Positions 53,950-62,694 of a DNA stretch of 64,000 nt are shown here, one piece after another (position 1 is the stretch's first letter; every line of letters begins with the position of its first letter). The stretch is from Lachnospiraceae bacterium (GTDB lineage: Bacteria > Bacillota > Clostridia > Lachnospirales > Lachnospiraceae), in the NCBI GenBank assembly GCA_017457865.1, contig JAFTGN010000004.1, positions 1-64,000 on the forward strand. The letters are read 5' to 3'. Under the pieces are notes generated by a model, which had not been told where the DNA came from, did no database searches, and saw nothing but the letters and a program-made list of their open reading frames with translations. Position numbers and translations under genes: made by a program.

Positions 53950-55803
53950 TCATCCTTTTTGTGCTTCTATTTTTTCTACCAATTCCATCAGATAGGTCCA
54001 ATATTCCATCTTTTCTTCCAATCGCGCTTCTGTTTCTTCTTTTTCCTGCATCAGTTGTCCCAGCTTCACAAAGTCAGATGCATTGGCACCAATCTGCTGT
54101 TCGATTTCTGTCAGCTTCTCTTCTAATTCCGAGATCGTTTCTTCTATCGTCTCGTAATCCTTCTGCTCCTTGTAGGACAGTTTCAGTTTCTTTTGATGGG
54201 TTCTGGGCTGTTTTGCCTTTGACACCTGTTCTTCTACATTTTCCAATGTCTTTTTCAACGTCACAGAAACACCACCATCCGACAACCGTCCAGCTGACCT
54301 GGCCTTTTCATAATAATCTGTCCAGCCACCTTCATACTGATGAACTACGCCCTCTCCTTCTACAGCAAAGATCCGACTGACCACTCTGTCTAAAAAATAC
54401 CGGTCATGGGACACGGTCACTACGATTCCGGCAAAATGTGCCAGATAATCTTCCAAAATGGATAAAGTCTGTATATCCAGATCATTGGTAGGCTCATCCA
54501 AGAGCAACACATTGGGTGCTTCCATCAGTACCCGAAGCAGATTTAATCGCCGCTTCTCCCCACCGGACAGTTTCCCGATCAGGCTATACTGCTTCTCTCC
54601 TGGAAACAGAAAACGCTCCAGCATCTGGGAGGCAGACACCAACCCATCTTCTGTCCGCACATATTCTGCCGTATCCCGAATATAGTCAATGACCCGCTTT
54701 TCAGGGTCCATGTATGCCAGTTCTCCTTTTTGGGCCGTATCCTGAATCTCCTGGGCATAGTAACCAATCTGCACCGTCTGCCCTACTATAATACTGCCAG
54801 AATCTGGCTGTTCTAATCCGGCAATCATCCGAAGGAGGGTGGTTTTACCGCTGCCATTGTCCCCCACGATGCCGATTCGGTCAGTCTTCAAAAATGTGTA
54901 GGTAAACTCCGTAATCAAAGGCTTGTCATAAGATTTGGAAATTTCATTCAGTTCTATCGTCGTTCGCCCCAGACGAGAGGAGATGGACTGCATCTCCACC
55001 TTCTGTTCTTGCTCTGGTCCTTTCTGGTTTTTCAGCTCCTCATATCGTTCCAGTCTTGCTTTCTGCTTGGTAGATCTGGCTCTGGCTCCACGTTTGACCC
55101 ACTCTAATTCTGTCCGCAGGATACTGTGTCTCTTCCGCTCTGTGGCCTGTGCCATCTCCTCTCGTTCTGCCTTCAATTCCAGATAGCCTTCATAGTTGGT
55201 CTTATAACCATATAAACTGCATTTGTCAATTTCTACAATCCGGTTGCATACTGCATCCAGAAAATAACGGTCATGAGTGACCATTACAAAAGCGGCACGA
55301 CTTTTTTTCAGATACTGCTCCAGCCATTCTGCCATACTGCCGTCCAAGTGGTTGGTAGGCTCATCTAACACGAGAATATCTGCGCTGGAAAGAAGGGCGG
55401 ATGCCAGAGCCAGACGCTTTTTCTGCCCACCGGATAAATGTTCTGCCAATGCAGAAAACTCCTGTATGCCCAACTGATGCAACATACTTTTGGCATCTGC
55501 TTCCACACTCCAGCTGTTTTCCTCTGTCACATTTCCCTCCAGCACTGCCTCTAATACGGTCTGCCCTTCCTGAAAAACAGGGTGCTGGGGCAGATAACGT
55601 ATAATGGCATGATTGGCTCTGGTGACGGTTCCCTGATCCGGTTCTTCCAGCCCGGCAATGATCTTCAGCAAAGTTGACTTGCCTGTTCCATTGATACCAA
55701 TGATCCCCACCTTATCCCCTTCTTCCAGATAAAAAGACGCCTGTGTAAACAACGGTTTTTCTGTATATGATTTTTCCAACTGTTCTATTGTAATTAAATT
55801 CAT
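53950..55803 (-). CDS. ABC-F family ATPase (Uup-like)
   Basis: The 617-residue protein has two ATPase domains without membrane segments: GINGTGKSTLLKIIAG and GDNGSGKTTLLRMIAG, both with LSGGQKKRLALA / LSGGEKRRLNLL signatures and LDEPTNHLD / LDEPTNDLD, a linker between them, and a C-terminal coiled coil (LSYKEQKDYETIEETISELEEKLTEIEQQIG...MQEKEETEARLEEKMEYW) as in Uup. ABC-F proteins act on the ribosome. It is not one of the obvious antibiotic-resistance types by sequence seen here. Confidence 0.95.
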   Translation of the reverse strand: MNLITIEQLEKSYTEKPLFTQASFYLEEGDKVGIIGINGTGKSTLLKIIAGLEEPDQGTVTRANHAIIRYLPQHPVFQEGQTVLEAVLEGNVTEENSWSVEADAKSMLHQLGIQEFSALAEHLSGGQKKRLALASALLSSADILVLDEPTNHLDGSMAEWLEQYLKKSRAAFVMVTHDRYFLDAVCNRIVEIDKCSLYGYKTNYEGYLELKAEREEMAQATERKRHSILRTELEWVKRGARARSTKQKARLERYEELKNQKGPEQEQKVEMQSISSRLGRTTIELNEISKSYDKPLITEFTYTFLKTDRIGIVGDNGSGKTTLLRMIAGLEQPDSGSIIVGQTVQIGYYAQEIQDTAQKGELAYMDPEKRVIDYIRDTAEYVRTEDGLVSASQMLERFLFPGEKQYSLIGKLSGGEKRRLNLLRVLMEAPNVLLLDEPTNDLDIQTLSILEDYLAHFAGIVVTVSHDRYFLDRVVSRIFAVEGEGVVHQYEGGWTDYYEKARSAGRLSDGGVSVTLKKTLENVEEQVSKAKQPRTHQKKLKLSYKEQKDYETIEETISELEEKLTEIEQQIGANASDFVKLGQLMQEKEETEARLEEKMEYWTYLMELVEKIEAQKG

Positions 55804-55914
55804 CTCAATCCTCTATCTGTATCCACATTTTCCATTCGTTTTTTGCCTTTATAGAATAACATAAATTTTTCTTTTTTGCTACCCTTATTCCTATGGGTTT
55901 CCAATACAGGAAAA

Positions 55915-55936
55915 GAATTCTGCGAATGCAGAATTC
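55915..55936. repeat. perfect 9-base hairpin in the sigE to ABC-F gap
   Basis: GAATTCTGC, GAAT and GCAGAATTC form a perfect stem in the 302-base gap. Nearby CCTATGGGTTTCC suggests more secondary structure. No T-run; no gene is accepted in this gap. Confidence 0.5.
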
Positions 55937-56025
55937 CCGCAGCCACTTATGCAACTCTTTCTCTTTCGCGCAAGGCCGCATCCCGTGCAGAGCACTTTTT
56001 TGGTGACCGAATTTTTCTGTTACAC

Positions 56026-56075
56026 AAAAAATAGGCAAATACAAGACAGCGGTGTCACCTGTTTTGTATTTGCCT
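56026..56075 (-). terminator. intrinsic terminator of spoIIGA-sigE
   Basis: On the minus strand AGGCAAATACAAAACAGG and CTGTCTTGTATTTGCCT form a long stem followed by ATTTTTTG. Confidence 0.88.
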
Positions 56076-56105
56076 GTTCAAAGATTGCTTAAAAGTCCTG
56101 ATTGA

Positions 56106-56846
56106 TTATTCGTATCGCACAATTTCCCGACGCAACCGCCCCATAATCTTTTTCTCCAACCGGGAAATATAGGACTGGGAAATCCCCAGACAATCTGCCA
56201 CCTGTTTCTGGGTCATTTCTTTTCCATCCATCCGGTTCAATCCATACCGCATTTCAATGATCTGTCGTTCTCTCTTAGAAAGGGTACGAAGTGCCTGTTT
56301 CAAAAGACTCATTTCCACTTCATCTTCAATGTTTTTGGAAATCACATCTTCATCTGTCCCCAGAATATCCGACAACAGCAGTTCGTTTCCATCCCAATCC
56401 ACATTCAACGGCTCATCAATGGACACTTCCATACGGGTTTTGTTGTTGCGCCGCAGGTACATGAGAATCTCATTCTCAATACACCGAGATGCATATGTAG
56501 CCAACTTGATATTCTTTTCCATATTGAAGGTATTCACCGCCTTGATCAGCCCGATGGTACCGATAGAGATCAGATCCTCCACTCCAATTCCGGTATTGTC
56601 AAATTTTTTGGCAATATATACCACCAGACGCAGATTATGTTCTATCAATATTTTTCTGGCATCCTCTTCTTCGCCTGTTCCGATGCGCTCTAACATCTGG
56701 GCCTCCTGCACTGGATTCAATGGCTGAGGCAAAATATCACTGCCTCCAATGTAATGCACTTCCCTTGTACCTGTACCAATATGTCCCCGATGTGGTGCCA
56801 CAACCTTAAATTGAAAGCGATTTGGTACTGAAACCTTGATCATCAT
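56106..56846 (-). CDS. sigE: RNA polymerase sigma factor SigE (early mother cell)
   Basis: The 246-residue sigma factor has [22 protein letters not shown], region 2 ([38 protein letters not shown]...[21 protein letters not shown]) and region 4 ([50 protein letters not shown]). It carries an N-terminal pro-sequence of about 20-30 residues that SpoIIGA removes. It follows spoIIGA by 42 bases, the conserved pair. Confidence 0.98.
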   Translation of the reverse strand: MMIKVSVPNRFQFKVVAPHRGHIGTGTREVHYIGGSDILPQPLNPVQEAQMLERIGTGEEEDARKILIEHNLRLVVYIAKKFDNTGIGVEDLISIGTIGLIKAVNTFNMEKNIKLATYASRCIENEILMYLRRNNKTRMEVSIDEPLNVDWDGNELLLSDILGTDEDVISKNIEDEVEMSLLKQALRTLSKRERQIIEMRYGLNRMDGKEMTQKQVADCLGISQSYISRLEKKIMGRLRREIVRYE

Positions 56847-56888
56847 ACTTGTTCCCCTTTCTGCAACTGGCTCTCAACAAACATTTGT

Positions 56889-57764
56889 TTATGAAAAACT
56901 GGAATGTAAAATCACTTGATACTCATTTTGCTCTGATATAACGGATTCTGAGAATCCAATGACCGGCCTTTTCACTGTCAGATCACCAGTGGGTCTGTGA
57001 ATCACCATGCGGTCAATGGTAACGGCCGGCATGACCCCTTGCCGTTTTCCCACACTGTGAAACAATACCAGCTGAAACTGCAACAGTCGTTCCGGATAAC
57101 TGTTTCCCATTTTCGACCAATAACACAAATTTTCCCACTCCTCCGGTTCCAACAATCTGTGCATCACTTCCCTCTCTACAATGGTCACCGGCATGCCCAA
57201 ATGTGTAAACAATCGATTCCCGCTGTCCACCAGGGCATGTGCCTCCACTTTTTTGTCCCGAAACTCCATTGTCACACTGCAAACCGGACTTTTTTCCCGC
57301 CTGCTGTTTACCATCAACTGCATCATCATGCTTCCGCCTCCACTTAACACCAATGACCACCAAAATAACCATCCGGATTTTGGGGCACTGTTTTCACCGT
57401 ACAGTATTCCATGTACCATCTGTCCCACGTTTGTTTGGTAATAGATAAAATCTAAAATACCTGCTGCCATCCATGCAAGCAATATGACCTGTCCGCAGGC
57501 AAACAGCCAGTATTTCAGACACATTTTGCCAAATGCAAGCTTTGTCATCCCCATCAGCAACAGCCAGATGCCAATCCATCTGACCCAAACAAACCCGAAA
57601 AACAGTTCTATCAGTTTGAGCAGACAAGCACCCGTGGCTCCTATCGCTGCAGCCCCTGCCAAACGCCAAAGCTGAATTTTGCTTCGCCGCCACACTGCTG
57701 TCACAGACAGCAACAGCACATCCATCCACCAATTCACGATAAAATATACATCTATGTACAGCAT
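56889..57764 (-). CDS. spoIIGA: sigma-E processing peptidase SpoIIGA
   Basis: The 291-residue protein begins MLYIDVYFIVNWWMDVLLLSVTAVW and has five predicted membrane helices and a cytosolic aspartic protease domain with ALVDSGNRL (active-site DSG). It cuts pro-SigE after activation by SpoIIR. The open frame reaches 57977, but the conserved N-terminus begins at 57764. No ribosome binding site lies before that ATG. Instead a TATACT box sits exactly where transcription would begin at the A of the ATG, so the mRNA may be leaderless. Confidence 0.93.
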   Translation of the reverse strand: MLYIDVYFIVNWWMDVLLLSVTAVWRRSKIQLWRLAGAAAIGATGACLLKLIELFFGFVWVRWIGIWLLLMGMTKLAFGKMCLKYWLFACGQVILLAWMAAGILDFIYYQTNVGQMVHGILYGENSAPKSGWLFWWSLVLSGGGSMMMQLMVNSRREKSPVCSVTMEFRDKKVEAHALVDSGNRLFTHLGMPVTIVEREVMHRLLEPEEWENLCYWSKMGNSYPERLLQFQLVLFHSVGKRQGVMPAVTIDRMVIHRPTGDLTVKRPVIGFSESVISEQNEYQVILHSSFS

Positions 57765-57770
57765 GAGGAG

Positions 57771-57804
57771 AGTATAACACACCTGCTCTGCAAAGAATGT
57801 CGAA
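57771..57804 (-). promoter_or_regulatory. candidate Spo0A-box-containing promoter of spoIIGA
   Basis: On the minus strand TTCGACA (57804-57798, the complement of the Spo0A box TGTCGAA) lies 21 bases before TATACT (57776-57771). The Bacillus spoIIG promoter also has a Spo0A box at -35 and an unusually long spacer. Transcription would start at 57764, the first base of the start codon. Confidence 0.5.
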
Positions 57805-57864
57805 AGGATGTCCCCGTATTCCAAAAGTGTTCCTGCTATTTCCGCAAAAACAGACAAAAAGTTC

Positions 57865-58085
57865 CGGTGATTGTGAACTCTTTCTTTTTGAAAGTGATGG
57901 CTACGTATGCAACATGTCCTTCGAAGGCACGCTTTCGCTTCGTGAAAATCGCAACGGATACTAAACTTTTTGTTCACCTTACGGTTCCAAAAAGTAAGTA
58001 CCGGCGTTTTTCAAAAGCCTTCTCAAGACATGTTTGCCCTACTTGCCATCACTTTCAAAAATGCCGGAAAACTTCACAATCACCG
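57865..58085. repeat. long palindromic intergenic repeat, copy H
   Basis: CGGTGATTGTGAA and TTCACAATCACCG are a perfect 13-base inverted repeat. Inner arms: TTTTTGAAAGTGATGGC/GCCATCACTTTCAAAAA, ACATGTC/GACATGT, then GGATACTAAACTTT and AAAAAGTAAGTACCGGCG. It lies between spoIIGA and the phosphonate genes; the 57765-58186 gap holds this, a promoter and a terminator. Confidence 0.88.
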
Positions 58086-58089
58086 TAAC

Positions 58090-58131
58090 AAAAAAACGCT
58101 GCATGAAAAGTCTTTTTTCACACAACGTTTT
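58090..58131 (-). terminator. intrinsic terminator of the phosphonate-type gene pair
   Basis: On the minus strand AACGTTGTGTGAAAA and TTTTCATGCAGCGTT form a stem followed by TTTTTTTG. Confidence 0.82.
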
Positions 58132-58186
58132 ATAAATTTATATTACGATCGTTCAGTACCTTCACAGTGATAGGATATTCATTTTC

Positions 58187-59182
58187 TCAAATCCGACAGA
58201 ATATCTGAAATTCCGGATTTTGCTCCAGCTCCTGTAACTCCTCGTAGGTGTCGATTTCCAGTATATCTTCGAAGGAACAGGGGCGTACATAGATAGAAAA
58301 ATCCTCTAGATGATCCATCATGGAGATTTCGTCCCAGTATTTCTGCCACTGCTTTTGCTGTTGGAAAGTTTCTTCCAGATACTGTGCCAGTTTCTCTCCG
58401 TCTGCCGCTGTCCAGAAGGAAATGCCAAACATCCGGTAGCACTTTGTTCCCCATGTGGAGGAAAGCTTTGTCACATATCCATTTTCATCTGTCCAGAAGC
58501 ACCAGTCGTGTACTTCTTCTCCCCATGCTCCCAGATAGTTGGTTTCATACTCAAATGGACGGATGAGACCCGGGTTGCGTACCACCAGATCTGCCTCACA
58601 TACATAGGCATCCCGAATCAAGTCTCTGACAATCCATGCAGTGGAAATATTGTTGGCTTTGTCATACAGTGGATTTTCCAAAAAATGAATCTGGGGATAT
58701 TTTCCCAGCAATGCATCAAACTTCTCCCCTTTATGTCCTCTGACCAGATAAATCTCTGAAATTCCGGCTGCCACAATGGCATCTAGTACCGTTTCCACCA
58801 TGGAAACCCCTTTTACCTTGACCATAGGCTTGGGACAGTCCTCTGTTGCAGGCATCAGTCTGGAACCAAATCCGGCAGCCAGAATCACTGCCCGTTTTAC
58901 CCTGTATGGCTCTAGTGCAGCAATTCCGGCTTCTGTAATAATTCCCTCTGCCACATATCCTTTTTCCTGCAAGGCTGTTTCACTTTCTGCCCATGTTTCA
59001 TAGTCATGTTTCCCACTGCACATGTTTTGATCTGTTGCATTTTTATTTTGTGCCTGACACCAGTATTGATACAACCGTTCAAATTCTGCTCTTGTCAGAT
59101 TTTTTGCCATGTTTGTTTGCTCCGTCATCTTCCTATTCTCCGTCTTTTCTGTGATCTCAGTTTCTCCCATTTCCGGCATCAT
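58187..59182 (-). CDS. nucleotidyltransferase (LicC/PntC-like cytidylyltransferase)
   Basis: The 331-residue protein has an N-terminal helical/winged-helix-like region (about 30-95) and a nucleotidyltransferase domain starting KRAVILAAGFGSRLMPATEDCPKPMVKVKGVSMVETVLDAI. LicC relatives activate phosphocholine with CTP; the related PntC activates 2-aminoethylphosphonate. Because the gene overlaps a phosphonopyruvate decarboxylase gene by 4 bases, 2-aminoethylphosphonate or a similar phosphonate is the better guess. Starts at 59182 (coupled), 59128 (GGAG upstream) or 59110 are possible. No transferase for the activated product is in the window. Confidence 0.82.
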   Translation of the reverse strand: MMPEMGETEITEKTENRKMTEQTNMAKNLTRAEFERLYQYWCQAQNKNATDQNMCSGKHDYETWAESETALQEKGYVAEGIITEAGIAALEPYRVKRAVILAAGFGSRLMPATEDCPKPMVKVKGVSMVETVLDAIVAAGISEIYLVRGHKGEKFDALLGKYPQIHFLENPLYDKANNISTAWIVRDLIRDAYVCEADLVVRNPGLIRPFEYETNYLGAWGEEVHDWCFWTDENGYVTKLSSTWGTKCYRMFGISFWTAADGEKLAQYLEETFQQQKQWQKYWDEISMMDHLEDFSIYVRPCSFEDILEIDTYEELQELEQNPEFQIFCRI

Positions 59183-60303
59183 GATGATTCCGGCAGATGC
59201 GCCATAAAGTTTGCTTTGTTCTCATGGGAAGTCACCGTAGGTCGCCCCAGATCACTGCGGCTGTCTGTATTGACAAACACCTGAATGAGACACACATGTT
59301 TTGCCTGTTTCACTTCCTCTAACGCTGCCTCCAATGCAGATTCATCTGTACAATTGTACACCTTCTCATAACCACATGCCAGTGCCACCTGATCCAACTG
59401 TACCTGCATGCCTACAGTAGGCTGACCTCCTACTGACTCATGGCAGCCATTGTTGATCAAAATATGCTGGATATTGTCTGCCTGGTTTTGTCCTAAGATT
59501 GCCATAGCCCCCATATGCATGAGCACTGCACCATCCCCATCCAGACAATAGACCGGATGATTGCTTTCCATGGCCACGCCCAGTGCAATGGAGGAAGCAT
59601 GCCCCATAGAACCCACTGTCAAAAAATCTTTGTCATGTCCTTCTCCTCTTGCTTCCCGCAATTCAAACAGTTCTCTGGACAGTTTCCCGGTAGTGGACAC
59701 AATCCGACTTTCCTGTGGCAGATGAGCCAGAATCACTTCCAGTGCCTGCTCTCTACTCAGCGGATATCCGTTCTGTGCTTTGGCATACTTGACCGTCTCA
59801 AATGTATTTTTATGGATCACCAGTGCCGCCGGCATACCGGTTTCCTTCATATAGGCAATGGTCTCTGTCACCTGCGTCTGTGCCCGTTCCCAGTCTGTAT
59901 CCAGCACAACTGCTTTCACATCCATGGCTTCTAACATCTGTATGGTGGCCTTTCCCTGAAAAACATGCTGTGGCTCATCGTGAATACCCGGTTCTCCACG
60001 CCATCCCACCAAAAACAGCACCGGAATCTGATATACATCTTTATGTAACAAAGATGCCACCGGATTGACGGTATTGCCAATGCCGGAATTTTGCATGTAT
60101 ACCACCGGAATCTGCCCGGTTGCCAGATAGTATCCGGCTGCAATTCCCACTGCATTGCCTTCATTGGCTGCAATCATATGCCGCTCAGGTGTATGGGCAA
60201 TGAGCCATGCACTGAGACTGCTGAGAAGAGAATCCGGCACACCGGTAAAAAAGTCAATGCCTTCTTTGCGAAGTGCATCAAAAAAAACATCACAGGAAAT
60301 CAT
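59179..60303 (-). CDS. aepY: phosphonopyruvate decarboxylase
   Basis: The 374-residue thiamine-diphosphate enzyme has FFTGVPDSLLSSLSAWL, HMIAANEGNAVGIAAGYYLATG with the ThDP-activating Glu, MQNSGIGNTVNP, and the ThDP/Mg site CLDGDGAVLMHMGAMAILG...NNGCHESVGGQPT. It turns phosphonopyruvate into phosphonoacetaldehyde, which drives phosphonate synthesis. ATG at 60303 has AAGGAG 7 bases upstream; the frame reaching 60501 is repeat-derived. PEP mutase (pepM/aepX) and the transaminase are not in the window, so the pathway is split or incomplete here. Confidence 0.9.
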   Translation of the reverse strand: MISCDVFFDALRKEGIDFFTGVPDSLLSSLSAWLIAHTPERHMIAANEGNAVGIAAGYYLATGQIPVVYMQNSGIGNTVNPVASLLHKDVYQIPVLFLVGWRGEPGIHDEPQHVFQGKATIQMLEAMDVKAVVLDTDWERAQTQVTETIAYMKETGMPAALVIHKNTFETVKYAKAQNGYPLSREQALEVILAHLPQESRIVSTTGKLSRELFELREARGEGHDKDFLTVGSMGHASSIALGVAMESNHPVYCLDGDGAVLMHMGAMAILGQNQADNIQHILINNGCHESVGGQPTVGMQVQLDQVALACGYEKVYNCTDESALEAALEEVKQAKHVCLIQVFVNTDSRSDLGRPTVTSHENKANFMAHLPESS

Positions 60304-60331
60304 ATCGCTTCTCCTTTTTACGATCCACATG

Positions 60332-60445
60332 AGCAGGCAATTACAAAACTGTAATACCATACGCTCTTTCTCAAAATTTTCATTCAAAAAACATGCTCTC
60401 GCTTCGGTTATGCGTAACGGTACTAATGTTTTGTAATTGCCTGCT
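60332..60445. repeat. palindromic intergenic repeat, copy I
   Basis: AGCAGGCAATTACAAAAC and GTTTTGTAATTGCCTGCT are a perfect 18-base inverted repeat. The inside keeps the right half of the family core (TTTTCATTCAAAAAACA, CTCTCGCTTCGGTTATGCGTAACGGTACTAAT). Confidence 0.9.
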
Positions 60446-60453
60446 TTATGTAT

Positions 60454-60495
60454 AAAAGGGATGTCCGACATCTCTCGATACCAGATATCCCTTTT
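60454..60495 (-). terminator. hairpin after ftsZ, probable terminator
   Basis: AAAAGGGAT and ATCCCTTTT form a 9-base stem with additional inner pairing. T residues are inside the stem and not beyond it, so strength is uncertain. Confidence 0.55.
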
Positions 60496-60533
60496 GATCA
60501 TTGTTTCAGTTATGCTTATAATTTAGAATCTTT

Positions 60534-61697
60534 TTATTTCTTCTTCAGGAAGGTAGGAATGTCGATTGGATTCTCTTCTACGCTCGGACGCACAAACTGG
60601 TTGGTTGGTCTACGGAACGTATTGTCAACAGTCGGTCTGGAAGGTGTGGTAGCCGCAGACTCCTGCTGTGCTGTCTCTGGCTGTACCGGAGCTGTCTTCT
60701 TCACAAACTCTCTGGCTGTCTTCTTCTCTCCAAATGCAGGTTTTGCAGTATCTGTCACACCTGTGGCAATGATGGTCACAGTCACCTGGTCCGGTGTGCT
60801 CTCGTCATAAATGGTACCAAAGATGATCTCTGCATCTTCTCCTACCAATTCTGCCATATAAGAAGTGGCATCGTTGATCTCCGGCAGACTGACATCACCG
60901 GAAATATTCAGCAATACATGAGACGCACCCTGAATGCTTGTCTCAAGAAGCGGAGAAGACAATGCCTCCTGCATGGCAATCATCGCCTTATCATCTCCAG
61001 TAGCCGTACCAATGCCTACATGGGCGATACCCTTGTCTCTCATAACGGTACATACATCCGCAAAGTCCAAATTGATCAGTCCAGGATAGTTGATCAAGTC
61101 TGTGATGCCCTTTACCGCCTGCTGCAACACTTCATCTGCTTTCTTTAATGCATCCGGCATGGTGGTGCGTCTGTCTACCAACTCTAACAGGCGGTCATTT
61201 GGAATGACGATCAGAGTATCTACTGCTTCCCGCAGGTTCTCAATACCGGAAGCTGCAAACCCGGAACGGGCACGTCCTTCAAAACGGAACGGCTTTGTGA
61301 CAACGCCAACGGTCAGGATACCCATATCCTTTGCCAGTTTGGCAACCACAGGTGCTGCACCGGTTCCAGTACCGCCACCCATACCACAAGTGACAAATAC
61401 CATATCTGCTCCTACAATGGCTTCTCTCAGTTCCTCTACGCTTTCCTCAGCTGCCTTTTCCCCAACTTCAGGTCTGCCGCCTGCACCAAGCCCCTTGGTC
61501 AGCTTCTCACCGATCTGTAATACAGTCGGCGCCTTACAATATGCCAAGGCCTGCTTATCGGTATTGATTCCGATAAACTCTACACCAAATACATTCTCAT
61601 CTACCATACGGTTGACTGCATTATTTCCGGCTCCACCTACACCAATGACAATAATCTTTGCAGCACCTTCTGTCTCATTTATACTAATTTCGTACAA
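60534..61697 (-). CDS. ftsZ: cell division protein FtsZ
   Basis: The 387-residue tubulin homologue has [19 protein letters not shown], the GGGTGTG loop (107-113), the [12 protein letters not shown]7 loop and the C-terminal [12 protein letters not shown] peptide that binds FtsA and SepF. It polymerises into the division ring. The start is a TTG at 61697, 8 bases after AAGGAGG. Order murA-divIB-ftsZ-spoIIGA-sigE is typical of Clostridia, here interrupted by two phosphonate-type genes. Confidence 0.98.
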   Translation of the reverse strand: MYEISINETEGAAKIIVIGVGGAGNNAVNRMVDENVFGVEFIGINTDKQALAYCKAPTVLQIGEKLTKGLGAGGRPEVGEKAAEESVEELREAIVGADMVFVTCGMGGGTGTGAAPVVAKLAKDMGILTVGVVTKPFRFEGRARSGFAASGIENLREAVDTLIVIPNDRLLELVDRRTTMPDALKKADEVLQQAVKGITDLINYPGLINLDFADVCTVMRDKGIAHVGIGTATGDDKAMIAMQEALSSPLLETSIQGASHVLLNISGDVSLPEINDATSYMAELVGEDAEIIFGTIYDESTPDQVTVTIIATGVTDTAKPAFGEKKTAREFVKKTAPVQPETAQQESAATTPSRPTVDNTFRRPTNQFVRPSVEENPIDIPTFLKKK

Positions 61698-61824
61698 AAT
61701 ATGTTCCTCCTTCTTTCTGTCTGTCCTTCCTCTGCTCTATGGGAATATACAGAGAATCCTGATACCTGTTATGACATGCAAACTTTTTCAGCTGGTATCA
61801 TTTTATAAAAAATCGTATATCTAT

Positions 61825-61853
61825 ATGATATTATTAAACTGAAAAATAATCAA
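61825..61853 (-). promoter_or_regulatory. candidate promoter of ftsZ
   Basis: On the minus strand TTGATT (61853-61848), a 17-base spacer and TATCAT (61830-61825), about 128 bases before the ftsZ start. The 61698-61929 gap is AT-rich and holds no gene. Confidence 0.6.
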
Positions 61854-61929
61854 GGAATTTTCCTGCATTTTTATAAAAACTTCGTGTTTTTTTTACATAA
61901 ACCGGGAAAATCCGTCAAAACTGGATATT

Positions 61930-62658
61930 TTATCCATTTTGTTTAAAGTGAAATTCCTGTCTATCCGCATCCGGATCGTAGGTACTCAAGTCCAGTGTTC
62001 CACTCATCTCTGCCAAATTCTCATACATACCGTACAACTCTGTGATCTTTTCTTCTATGTATGCCTCCCCTCCCAGCTTCACCGTCACATCTGCAAAATA
62101 CAGCGTGACCTGATTATCCAGATCAATATGTACCTGCTCAATGGGCAGGTTATATTGCTTCAGCAGCTGCGCCAGTTGGTTGATGGTCTGAAAAATGCCA
62201 GCTCTTTCTGTCTCAATCTGGTGATACTTGACAACGGTCTTTGGCAAGATTCCCGTATAGAGAGGAATGTCATCTTCCTTTTCCAACTGCTGTTTTAACA
62301 ATGCGCCTGTCTTACTGAAATACAAATAGGTGCCGGCATAATCCAGACAACCGATGATTTCCAGTTCCCTCACTGTGATCACAGCCTCTTGCATACCTGT
62401 CAATGAAATCTCATAATGATCCAAAAAGGGAACTTTCTGTTCCCTGTGCAAAAGAGAATTGAGCCATATTACCATTGTATGGGGCGGTTTTTCCTCCGGA
62501 AATACACCTGTTACAATCTCTTCTGCCGTAAACCGTTCATTTCCTTTCACAGTAAAAGATTGTATCTGAAAACTGTATAAATACGCCATACCTGCTATTG
62601 CCCCTGTCACCAAAAGCAATAGCAGTATTTTTCGTATCGTGTGCGTTTTAAACCACAT
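61930..62658 (-). CDS. divIB: cell division protein DivIB/FtsQ
   Basis: The 242-residue protein has a short cytoplasmic start (MWFKTHTIRK), one membrane helix (about 11-30), a POTRA domain (IQSFTVKGNERFTAEEIVTGV) and an extracellular beta domain. It stabilises the FtsL/DivIC and FtsW/FtsI wall-synthesis complex at the septum. It follows murA by 36 bases and precedes ftsZ. Confidence 0.92.
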   Translation of the reverse strand: MWFKTHTIRKILLLLLVTGAIAGMAYLYSFQIQSFTVKGNERFTAEEIVTGVFPEEKPPHTMVIWLNSLLHREQKVPFLDHYEISLTGMQEAVITVRELEIIGCLDYAGTYLYFSKTGALLKQQLEKEDDIPLYTGILPKTVVKYHQIETERAGIFQTINQLAQLLKQYNLPIEQVHIDLDNQVTLYFADVTVKLGGEAYIEEKITELYGMYENLAEMSGTLDLSTYDPDADRQEFHFKQNG

Positions 62659-62694
62659 ATCACTCCGTTTCCGGCACAGCAGCCGCCGGCCTGT

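Noticed and set aside
55805..56044. 79-codon minus-strand frame between ABC-F and sigE
   Set aside because: No ribosome binding site and its sequence is made of hairpin arms; treated as non-coding structured DNA.
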